A stretch of DNA of 9,002 nucleotides from Ruminococcus sp. UBA4383. GTDB taxonomy: Bacteria; Bacillota; Clostridia; Oscillospirales; Ruminococcaceae. A program made the position numbers and the translations under genes. Where the stretch lies: assembly GCA_002389995.1 (NCBI GenBank), contig DGRR01000212.1, positions 1 through 9,002 of the forward strand, written 5' to 3'. Below the pieces are notes generated by a model that had not been told where the DNA came from, did no database searches, and saw only the letters and a list, made by a program, of their open reading frames with translations. Below, in pieces: positions 1-6,083 of this stretch (position 1 is its first letter; each line of letters starts with the position of its first letter).

Positions 1-16
1 ACTCCTATGTTTGAAT

Positions 17-46
17 AAAAAAAAGCCGCATTATGCGGCTTTTTTA
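17..46 (-). terminator. Rho-independent terminator overlapping the rrf2 stop codon
   Basis: A perfect 12-bp stem (19-30 with 34-45, core GCCGCA/TGCGGC) closes a 3-base loop. On the minus strand it is followed by an eight-base U tract from 24 to 17. The TAA stop of rrf2 (44-46) lies partly in the stem, so translation ends as the hairpin begins. The flanking A and T runs make the structure almost symmetrical, so it could also stop transcription entering from the left on the plus strand. Confidence 0.9.
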
Positions 47-481
47 TATGCAGTAATAATCTCCCTCATGACTTGAATGTTTGTCGATAATATCCTGAAT
101 GGTTATACCTCCGAGATAATCCGAAACAGTTTTATAAAGCCCCTCCCATATATAGAGAGTTGAACAGTTTTCTTTTCTGGGGCAGTCATTTACTTCATAT
201 TCGAGGCATGAAACAGGTGCAAGGCTTCCCTCCGTAGCGATGAGAACATCTTTGACAGTGAGTTCAGAGGGGAGTTTATTGAGCATATAGCCGCCACGGT
301 TTCCCCTGTTTGTTTTGAGGATACTGCTTTTATTGAGCATGGGAACTATTTGTTCGAGGTATTTTTTTGAGATGTTTTGTCTGTCGGCGATATCTTTCAG
401 AGAGACATAGCCTTCCTGCTGATGAATTGACAAGTCGATAATCATTCTGAGAGCATATCTTCCTTTTGTAGAAATTTTCAT
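44..481 (-). CDS. Rrf2-family transcriptional regulator (IscR/CymR-like) with three-Cys cluster
   Basis: A 145-residue DNA-binding regulator. The Rrf2 start MKISTKGRYALRMIIDLS, winged helix with helix-turn-helix at about 26-46 (SLKDIADRQNISKKYLEQI) and wing RGNRGGY (59-65) are all present, and E43 aligns with the position IscR uses to read its site. Cysteines C92, C100 and C106 (C-x7-C-x5-C) lie in the loop that binds a [2Fe-2S] or [4Fe-4S] cluster in IscR and NsrR. This suggests an Fe-S or redox-sensing role, whereas B. subtilis CymR lacks such a cluster. The start has TAAGGAGG 7 bases upstream and its own promoter. Rrf2 genes often precede cysteine desulfurase and IscU genes, but here a terminator overlaps the stop codon and the window ends, so the targets are unknown. 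Confidence 0.93.
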   Translation of the reverse strand: MKISTKGRYALRMIIDLSIHQQEGYVSLKDIADRQNISKKYLEQIVPMLNKSSILKTNRGNRGGYMLNKLPSELTVKDVLIATEGSLAPVSCLEYEVNDCPRKENCSTLYIWEGLYKTVSDYLGGITIQDIIDKHSSHEGDYYCI

Positions 482-510
482 TTGTATTCCTCCTTAGTTG
501 TTATATCTTC

Positions 511-540
511 ATTATAACATAGGTTTAGTATGTTTTGCAA
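511..540 (-). promoter_or_regulatory. Sigma-A-type promoter of the Rrf2 regulator gene
   Basis: On the minus strand a perfect TATAAT -10 (511-516) is preceded by TTGCAA (535-540, four of six matches to TTGACA) with an 18-bp spacer. It lies 30 bp upstream of the rrf2 ATG, in the only intergenic gap above 25 bp. It shows that rrf2 can be transcribed separately from the long upstream operon. An inverted repeat fills the spacer (separate entry). Confidence 0.8.
516..534. promoter_or_regulatory. Inverted repeat in the rrf2 promoter, candidate Rrf2 operator
   Basis: A perfect 6-bp inverted repeat, AACATA and TATGTT (516-521 and 529-534), separated by 7 bp, fits exactly between the -35 and the -10 and shares one base with the -10. 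A dimeric regulator bound here would block RNA polymerase. Rrf2 proteins (IscR, NsrR, CymR) commonly repress their own genes through dyad sites, so autoregulation is the natural reading. The sequence does not obviously match a consensus I know, and AT-rich dyads can arise by chance. Confidence 0.5.
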
Positions 541-558
541 GGGGAAATAAAAATTCGT

Positions 559-1098
559 TTATTTTTTTCTTCTGAATTTTGGCATGAAATGTTTTCGGTA
601 TATAATATAGACCATTCCGAGGTTATAGTCATATAGCAGAAATATGACATTGCTCATGGCGAGCATTATAACACCGCTGTATTTCCCAAATTCTTCAAAC
701 TGTTCGAGCATTTCCTTTATACCGAAAATATACACCGTCATATAAAAGAAAGAAATAACGCAGATATTGAATATTATTAATTTCACGGCAAAACGCAGTA
801 TTCCGAAATTCATTTTTTGCAGATAAAAGCGCATTATAGGATAATGTCCGAAAAGCATTATAAATATCAGGGCAGCCTCTTTGTCAGCAGTTATCAGCAG
901 AGACAAAAGACTTACAGCTATATAAGTGAGCAAAGCCCATTTTGTACTTACTTCCGCAGCAATTATCATCATCAGAACTCCTGCAATCATGGGGAGTATG
1001 AGATAAAATGCTGGGAGTATTCCTGCGAGAAACATAGCTATAAGGCACAAAGCCGCAACAATTCCGCCGAGTGCTACCCTGTAACTTACATCTCTCAT
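559..1098 (-). CDS. Uncharacterised small polytopic membrane protein (clostridial, ECF-S-like appearance)
   Basis: A 179-residue hydrophobic protein with about five or six membrane segments (roughly 9-27, 31-49, 55-70, 75-88, 103-125, 140-158) and a strongly basic C-terminal tail (FRRKK). The N-terminal RVALGGIVAAL and the conserved-looking motif DKEAALIFIMLFGHYP (72-87) resemble a family of unassigned clostridial membrane proteins of this size. The overall look is that of ECF transporter S components, which bind vitamins or metals in the membrane, but no substrate motif is recognisable, so a transport role is only a guess. The ATG overlaps the SDR stop (ATGA), so its translation is probably coupled to the SDR; the pairing may be functional. 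No terminator follows it before the rrf2 promoter, so the operon transcript may continue into rrf2. Confidence 0.75.
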   Translation of the reverse strand: MRDVSYRVALGGIVAALCLIAMFLAGILPAFYLILPMIAGVLMMIIAAEVSTKWALLTYIAVSLLSLLITADKEAALIFIMLFGHYPIMRFYLQKMNFGILRFAVKLIIFNICVISFFYMTVYIFGIKEMLEQFEEFGKYSGVIMLAMSNVIFLLYDYNLGMVYIIYRKHFMPKFRRKK

Positions 1099-1877
1099 TC
1101 AGTGACCGCCTTTGAATCGGGGGAATCTTTCTTTTTGGCTTTCTGGAGGTTATAGACAACAGCCGCACTGAGTCTGTAAGGGAGGAATTTATTCAGGAAA
1201 ATGCTTGCTTTCATAGCAAGTTCAGGGATAGCAATAACCTGACCTGCAAAGGCTTTTTTCAGGGCATATTCAGCGGCATAGTCGGGAGATATCGGTTTCA
1301 CGCTGAAATTAACTCCTGCACGGTTATTGAAATTGGTATCGACAGGACCGGGGCAAAGTACGGTTATTCCAACATTTGACTTGTCTCTCCTGAGTTCTTC
1401 TGCTATTGCAAGCGAAAGCCTTACCACATAGTTTTTTGATGCATAGTATGATGAAAGCAGCGGACCTGACATAAATCCTGCGGAGGAAGCTACATTTATA
1501 ATTATACCTCTGTTATGTTTTTTGAAGTCACGAAGGAAAAGTTTTGCGAGGATATGAACAGCAGTAATATTGACATTAATCATATCTATTTCGTCATTGA
1601 GGTCGGTTTCGTCGAATTTTCCGAATATTCCGTAGCCTGCGTTATTGATAAGCAAGTCAACGTCCTTGTCCTTACAGAAACGATATACTTTGAAAACCTC
1701 GTTTTTATCGGACAAATCCGCAGGGATTATCATAGTATTATTGCCGAGTTTTTTCTGCATATCGAGGAGAACGGATTCATTTCTTCCTGTGAGGATTAAT
1801 TCCCAGCCTCTTTTGCTGAGTTGTTTTGCGAAACTTTTTCCGATTCCCGAAGTTGCACCTGTAATTAATGCTCTCAT
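1095..1877 (-). CDS. Classical short-chain dehydrogenase/reductase (SDR)
   Basis: A 260-residue NAD(P)-dependent oxidoreductase. The nucleotide-binding TGATSGIG is at residues 6-13, NNAG at 78-81, the catalytic Ser in INVASSAG (S131), the Tyr-Lys pair Y144/K148 in YYASK, and CPGPVDT at 175-181. A basic residue after the second strand (GRN, 31-33) suggests NADP(H). All catalytic residues are present, unlike in its two upstream neighbours. The C-terminus beyond about residue 220 has a hydrophobic/amphipathic stretch (FLNKFLPYRLSAAVVYNL) and a lysine-rich tail, which could bring it to the membrane. It starts 21 bp after the DHHW gene with an AAAGGAG ribosome-binding site and overlaps the next gene by ATGA. 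SDRs of the YqjQ/DltE kind look similar, and dltE also lies next to an MBOAT gene in Bacillus, but the substrate cannot be read from sequence. Confidence 0.92.
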   Translation of the reverse strand: MRALITGATSGIGKSFAKQLSKRGWELILTGRNESVLLDMQKKLGNNTMIIPADLSDKNEVFKVYRFCKDKDVDLLINNAGYGIFGKFDETDLNDEIDMINVNITAVHILAKLFLRDFKKHNRGIIINVASSAGFMSGPLLSSYYASKNYVVRLSLAIAEELRRDKSNVGITVLCPGPVDTNFNNRAGVNFSVKPISPDYAAEYALKKAFAGQVIAIPELAMKASIFLNKFLPYRLSAAVVYNLQKAKKKDSPDSKAVTE

Positions 1878-1898
1878 AATTTTTACACTCCTTTATAA

Positions 1899-3002
1899 TC
1901 AGTCTGTGAGAGATGAAAAGATATTTTCATTTCCGAGACTTTCTGTACTGAATAAAAACAATACCTGTTCATAATCTCCAATATTCACGAAATCGCCTAT
2001 ATTTCTGACAGAACATTCAGGCGAAAAAATATCTATAACGCTGTAATGCTGTATCAGAAAGGGGATAAAGCAGTTTGCAAAATTATCTTTTATGACGAGA
2101 AGTTTTCTCTCGTTGTTTACCGAAGTTTTAATCTGCACGAGCGGCATATCATTACCGAGGTAAAGTCTGTACATATCGTCTGAATTTATGGCATTTCTGC
2201 AATACAGTTCTTTTCTGCATGAATGTAAGGTATTGTCAAGACCTGTGCATGAAACAATTTCCGCACCGTCATTATAGTTATATATATCGAGAATATCGGG
2301 TTTTGATTTCATATAGTGTGATTTTTCCCAGAGGTTGCCTCTGAAATTATCCGTAACGTGTTCGATTGTATACTTGTCGTAAGGCGAGGGCTGAAAACCG
2401 AGTTTCTGAATGACAGTTCTGTAAACGCAGTAAGCCCCATAACTTGTCCATTTGGTATCGCTGCGGAAATATATATAATTTTCATTAAGTCTTTTAAGGA
2501 TATTATACGCATCAATTCTGCGGATATTATTTCCGAGCCTTGAATAAAGAGTATCAATGCATTGTTTTTCCGTATCGTCTGTGAGGTATTCAGGGAGAAT
2601 ATCACTGTAAACTCCCGAAGAATCAGGAACAGCGACAAAATACACTGCACAGTCGTTTTCTTTTGCGAATCTGTTTACTATATCCGCATTGGATTCATAG
2701 AAAGGCGAATATGATATATCCGCATTGAGAAGTCTTTCGCTGTTTATATAGACATCATTGACAATTTTTTCGCAAATCTGCGATTCTATCTTAGCCTTTG
2801 AAGAAGTCCAGAAATCTCTCTCAATGAAATTCATGGTAAAGCGGTTTTCGATACTTCTGAAAAAAGAGCCGTCCATAAATGCGGAAAATGTCAGCGGAAT
2901 ACTTGTATTGTCGCTGTTTTTGTTTGTTGCCGTCAGTATAAGGACAGATGCCATTATAAGCAGGATAAAGAATGCAATTATTCTGTGGATTATTTTTGAC
3001 AT
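1899..3002 (-). CDS. AlgJ/AlgX-like DHHW-family extracytoplasmic protein lacking catalytic His and Ser
   Basis: A 367-residue protein with an N-terminal membrane anchor or uncleaved signal (about 6-25) and an extracytoplasmic domain of the SGNH-like AlgJ/AlgX/DHHW family, the usual partner of AlgI-type MBOATs. Supporting segments: RFTMNFIERDFW (54-65), YIYFRSDTKWTSYGAY (176-191), FRGNLW (220-225), LYLGNDMPLVQI (280-291) and LLVIKDNFANCFIPFLIQHY (301-320). Active relatives have D-x-H-W and D-S-Y-A-N; here these are D182-T-K184-W and D306-N307-F. The catalytic His and Ser are thus Lys (AAA, 2451-2453) and Asn (AAT, 2082-2084), while the Asp remains. The flanking context is well preserved. The ribosome-binding site TAAGGAGG contains the MBOAT stop codon, so the two are tightly coupled. 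It may act as a binding or scaffold protein for a cell-surface glycan; that is inference. Confidence 0.83.
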   Translation of the reverse strand: MSKIIHRIIAFFILLIMASVLILTATNKNSDNTSIPLTFSAFMDGSFFRSIENRFTMNFIERDFWTSSKAKIESQICEKIVNDVYINSERLLNADISYSPFYESNADIVNRFAKENDCAVYFVAVPDSSGVYSDILPEYLTDDTEKQCIDTLYSRLGNNIRRIDAYNILKRLNENYIYFRSDTKWTSYGAYCVYRTVIQKLGFQPSPYDKYTIEHVTDNFRGNLWEKSHYMKSKPDILDIYNYNDGAEIVSCTGLDNTLHSCRKELYCRNAINSDDMYRLYLGNDMPLVQIKTSVNNERKLLVIKDNFANCFIPFLIQHYSVIDIFSPECSVRNIGDFVNIGDYEQVLFLFSTESLGNENIFSSLTD

Positions 3003-3012
3003 GGCTACCTCC

Positions 3013-4395
3013 TTAGAGTTTCAGCAGAATCATATCGGAAAAACCGCTGTAAGATATAAGTGCAGTACATACAATCAGCAGAAAAGCCGCAATTACGGGA
3101 GATATCGCTGAAAATGCGGTTTTCAGTTTTGATTTTCCCGAACGGAGTATCATATTTCTGAAAAGGTCTGTTGAAGCGTACATTGAAATCAGAAGCACTA
3201 CAATATATGATTTAAAGAAATAAACTGATATACTGTCTGCAAAAAGTCTGTTTCCGCCGAACATTACCAGCAGATATCTTGCGGAATCGAGCATACTGTC
3301 GCCTGCGAGGAAAACCATAAGCACGGACATTATGAAGAATGTATACATTATACCCGTAGCTTTTAATATTTTTTTTCTTACAAAGAAATTTTCCGCTGTT
3401 ATGGAGATACCCACAAGACCGCCCCATACTGCACCGTTAATGCTGAAAGAATACCAGAATCCTGCAATACACCATACGGAGATAAACAATATTCTTCTTA
3501 TCCGGTTATTTTTTGTAATTTTGTAAAGCGGTTTTGATATATAGAATTTAAACCAGCGGACTATCTGAATATGCCATTTTGAGGCGAAATATTTTATTCT
3601 GCTGCTGAAAATGGGGTAATTGAAACTGTTTGGCAGGCGGTATCCGAAACAATATCCTATACCCGTACCCATATCCGCAAAGCCCGAAAGTGTGAAATAA
3701 AGGCACAGCATATATGCGATTATTCCGAGCCATGCATTTACAGAGGAAAGTTTTTCGATATCAATATCATTTACAGCCATGTAAAGCTGATACATAGTAT
3801 CTGCGATAATTATTTTTTTTGCAAGACCTTTTATGAATATTGCCAGACCTTTTCCGATTTCGGAAAGACCATATTTTTTATTTTTATTGATTTTGAGGAA
3901 TGAGCGGTATCTCACGACAGGACCTGCCGTAAATTTCGGAAACATCACTGTATAGAGACTGAAAGAAATTATATTTTTTTCAGCCCTTATTCTTCCGCAG
4001 TAAATATCTATCAGATATCCTATTGAAGAAAGCACAAGGAAAGAAATTCCCGGTATGAAAAAATCGTCAGGAAAACCGAAAGTATTTCTCAGCCATGACA
4101 TATATTCAGCCCTGAACATAAAAATTACCGTTATGTCAGCGGTTATTCCTGCAAACAGCGGAATTGCTTCCAGAGAAGTTCCGCTTTTTTTGATAATATC
4201 CGTAAGTATCCCCATAAGGTAGTTGAACAGGGTATAGAAAATTATGAAGAACAGGAATCTCAGACCGTTTGACGCACAGAATACCAGACTTAAAGCAAGC
4301 AGTACACCGTCACGGTATTTTTGTTTTGTGATGTAATATATAAGCATGGAAATCGGAAGAAAACCATAAATAAACAGCAGACTGCTATATAACAT
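3013..4395 (-). CDS. MBOAT-family O-acyltransferase-like membrane protein, catalytic His replaced by Tyr
   Basis: A 460-residue polytopic protein of the AlgI/DltB type. Family marks in order: an MLYSSLLFIYGFLP start (MBOATs begin MLFNSL-like), GISFLVLSSIGYLIDIYCG (116-134), FPKFTAGPVVRY (152-163), LSGFADMGTGIGYCFGYRLPNSFNYP (about 236-261), KWHIQIVRWFKFYI (273-286) and a last conserved block IAGFWYSFSINGAVWG (310-325). In active MBOATs the last block reads xGLWHGxxWNFxxWG and its His is essential; here it is Tyr315 (codon TAT, 3451-3453). The first conserved His (H275) is kept. Active relatives move acyl groups across the membrane to polysaccharides or teichoic acids with a periplasmic or surface partner; such a partner is encoded 10 bp downstream. 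The frame is intact over normal family length. The start lies inside the RNase M5-like gene with a GGGAGG ribosome-binding site. Fold assignment is secure; acyltransferase activity is doubtful. Confidence 0.88.
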   Translation of the reverse strand: MLYSSLLFIYGFLPISMLIYYITKQKYRDGVLLALSLVFCASNGLRFLFFIIFYTLFNYLMGILTDIIKKSGTSLEAIPLFAGITADITVIFMFRAEYMSWLRNTFGFPDDFFIPGISFLVLSSIGYLIDIYCGRIRAEKNIISFSLYTVMFPKFTAGPVVRYRSFLKINKNKKYGLSEIGKGLAIFIKGLAKKIIIADTMYQLYMAVNDIDIEKLSSVNAWLGIIAYMLCLYFTLSGFADMGTGIGYCFGYRLPNSFNYPIFSSRIKYFASKWHIQIVRWFKFYISKPLYKITKNNRIRRILFISVWCIAGFWYSFSINGAVWGGLVGISITAENFFVRKKILKATGIMYTFFIMSVLMVFLAGDSMLDSARYLLVMFGGNRLFADSISVYFFKSYIVVLLISMYASTDLFRNMILRSGKSKLKTAFSAISPVIAAFLLIVCTALISYSGFSDMILLKL

Positions 4396-4984
4396 CTGAT
4401 TCCTCCCTGATTCTGATTAAAGTTTTTTCGAGTTCATCTCTTGACATCATTGTATTTAAGACTTCAACGAGAGATGAAGCGGACATAAGCGAGGGCAGAC
4501 CGAGATATTTCTGCAATTCAAGGCGCAGGCTTTTACTGTCGGGCTTACCGCTCAAACCGAGTTCATAGAGGACAGTTTTATCTATATCGTGGGGACTGTT
4601 ATTTTCGGAGGCGGTAATGCCTGCGTTTCTGAAGGCATCGAGGATTAATTTTACATTGATACCCTCAACACCGAGTTTACCCTCAGCGGAAGGTTTTTCC
4701 TTACGTTTTTCCTTTCCGAAAACATCTGGGATATAGACATTTCTGACACTGCCTTTTTTTACGGCACTTTTAATATATCCTCTTATTTTCCGTCCTGCGC
4801 TGTCGGAGTCGGTAAGAATTATAATTCCTGTTTTTTCGGCATAAAATCGGATAAGTTCAAGAGTTTCCCTGTCCCTGAATATACCGAAACCGTTAGTAAC
4901 TATTATAACTGCATCGAAAACGGAGGAGAGTTTTATTTTGTCATACTTTCCTTCAACGATTACAGCTTCATTAATTTTAATCAT
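4385..4984 (-). CDS. rnmV: TOPRIM-domain ribonuclease M5-like protein
   Basis: A 199-residue protein with an N-terminal TOPRIM domain: catalytic Glu in VIVEGKYDK (E11), TNG at 30-32 and the LTDSD acidic pair (D59, D61), followed by AGRKIR. A GVEG segment (105-108) and a C-terminal helical domain with the 'L.GL.G...S..LR..L...L' pattern (about 135-165) match RNase M5 (DUF4093-type C-terminus). RNase M5 trims 5S rRNA precursors in Firmicutes. The reading frame stays open upstream to another ATG at 5107, but that would add 41 residues overlapping holA. The ATG at 4984 has a GGAGG 4 bases upstream and places the TOPRIM strand where RNase M5 has it, so I use that start. It overlaps the MBOAT gene by 11 bp. 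Bacillus rnmV sits beside ksgA instead, so function is inferred from domains. A general TOPRIM nuclease/primase-like role is the alternative. Confidence 0.87.
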   Translation of the reverse strand: MIKINEAVIVEGKYDKIKLSSVFDAVIIVTNGFGIFRDRETLELIRFYAEKTGIIILTDSDSAGRKIRGYIKSAVKKGSVRNVYIPDVFGKEKRKEKPSAEGKLGVEGINVKLILDAFRNAGITASENNSPHDIDKTVLYELGLSGKPDSKSLRLELQKYLGLPSLMSASSLVEVLNTMMSRDELEKTLIRIREESDVI

Positions 4985-4988
4985 ACAG

Positions 4989-4993
4989 CCTCC
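4989..4993 (-). promoter_or_regulatory. Ribosome-binding site fixing the RNase M5-like start
   Basis: GGAGG on the minus strand lies in the 10-bp gap between the holA stop codon (4995-4997) and the ATG at 4982-4984. The spacing to the ATG is short (4 bases), but this is the only good Shine-Dalgarno match near either candidate start, and it supports the 199-residue rather than the 240-residue product. Confidence 0.75.
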
Positions 4994-4994
4994 G

Positions 4995-6083
4995 CTAATT
5001 TTTTGTAATAAACATTTTTGCAACAGCCTGTTCAAGTATAATCCGTGGGTCTGTATAGGTAGAATTGAACTGTACAGCGGTATCACGCATAATTTTAATG
5101 CACTCACGCAGACGGCTGATACTCATTCTTGAACAGTCCCTGAAAGCGTTTTTCACGGCAAATGCACGGTTAGCGGCATATCCGAAATCATTTGCGACAT
5201 CATCAATATTTTTTCCCGATTGTTTTCCGCAGGCTGCACGGTACAAATCAATGAAGGTATTGGCTATTGCTGAAAAAATATATAATTTGTTTGAATAGTC
5301 GATATTGAGTTCATCAATTGCCTTGAAAGCGGTGAATCTGTCCATAAATGCGACAGCGTTTGCGAGTTTATAGACGGTCATATCATTTTGTCTGTGGACG
5401 AGGAGGTTAATCATATCCTCTGTAATTTCACGTCCCTGAGCGTACATACAGAGTTTGTCGATTTCGTTGTTTATCGCAAGAGTGTCACAAAGGCACATTT
5501 CAGCGATTTGTCTTGCATTTTCGAGTCTTATCATACCGCCTCTTGACGAGACTTTGTTTACAATATCCTTGGCAAGGTCATTGGAATTTTTCACGGCACA
5601 TTCGCAGAGTATGCCGTTTTTTGAAGCGAAATCGGCAAGTTTTTTATTTTTATCCTTTATGATATTTTTTCTTGATTTATAGTCATATTTTGTTTCTATC
5701 ACAAAGCCTGTGACATTGAATATGACTATTGTAGCAGGGGGGATATTCTTAATGATATCGAGAAGTTTTTTATTTATATCCTCAGCTTTACGCCCACGCA
5801 TATCATCGAGGGGCTTTTCGCAGTTATAGTCATTGATGAGTATGCAGTTATAGTCTGAAATCATGGGCATCATGCTTACAGTATCATCGAGGGAGGGGAG
5901 GTCTATATACTTTGCATTTATTTTAGTCAGGGCAAATTCCTCATTGTCTCCGACAGCCGTTTTTATGATTTGCCTTGTAATCTGTTCAACGCTGTTTATA
6001 TCCGAGCCGTAAATATAGTACAGGTTAGCGAGCTGACCTTTTTTAAGCTGGGCGGAGAGAGATTTTGGGTCAATCTGTGACAT
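4995..6083 (-). CDS. holA: DNA polymerase III subunit delta
   Basis: A 362-residue protein matching HolA in length and layout. It is the clamp-loader subunit that opens the beta sliding clamp during chromosomal replication. The N-terminal domain begins with the typical NLYYIYGSD (20-28) and has the IVIFNV strand (119-124). The middle AAA+ lid-like part includes LCDTLAINNEIDKLCMY (198-214), corresponding to the family's 'D...L.nEi.KL..y' signature. The C-terminal collar domain (about 225-362) contains the YKLANAVA and LYRAA helices. Like other delta subunits it has no functional Walker A motif. The start ATG (6081-6083) overlaps the comEC stop by one base, with an AAGGAGG ribosome-binding site inside the comEC end. 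Ten bases separate its TAG stop from the RNase M5-like gene. The partner rpsT, often downstream of holA in Firmicutes, is absent here. Confidence 0.93.
   Translation of the reverse strand: MSQIDPKSLSAQLKKGQLANLYYIYGSDINSVEQITRQIIKTAVGDNEEFALTKINAKYIDLPSLDDTVSMMPMISDYNCILINDYNCEKPLDDMRGRKAEDINKKLLDIIKNIPPATIVIFNVTGFVIETKYDYKSRKNIIKDKNKKLADFASKNGILCECAVKNSNDLAKDIVNKVSSRGGMIRLENARQIAEMCLCDTLAINNEIDKLCMYAQGREITEDMINLLVHRQNDMTVYKLANAVAFMDRFTAFKAIDELNIDYSNKLYIFSAIANTFIDLYRAACGKQSGKNIDDVANDFGYAANRAFAVKNAFRDCSRMSISRLRECIKIMRDTAVQFNSTYTDPRIILEQAVAKMFITKN

Noticed and set aside
541..565. AAATAAA/TTTATTT hairpin just after the membrane protein gene
   Set aside because: The stem is all A/T and is followed by CCCC rather than a U tract, so termination before rrf2 is not supported.
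817..1155. Plus-strand open frame of 112 codons opposite the membrane protein and the SDR
   Set aside because: The translation is low-complexity in character (rich in Ser, Tyr, His), has no recognisable domain and is antisense to two well-supported genes.
1878..1910. TATAAA-like -10 upstream of the SDR gene
   Set aside because: It overlaps the AAAGGAG ribosome-binding site and has no acceptable -35; the 21-bp gap looks purely translational.
1913..1930. Perfect 7-bp AT-rich inverted repeat ATGAAAA-GATA-TTTTCAT near the end of the DHHW gene
   Set aside because: It lies inside the coding region, has a single G/C pair per arm and no following U tract, so it is not a credible terminator.
4985..5107. 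A 41-residue N-terminal extension of the RNase M5-like protein, starting at an ATG at 5107
   Set aside because: It lies entirely over the 3' end of holA, lacks a good ribosome-binding site and precedes the normal TOPRIM start; the ATG at 4984 has GGAGG.
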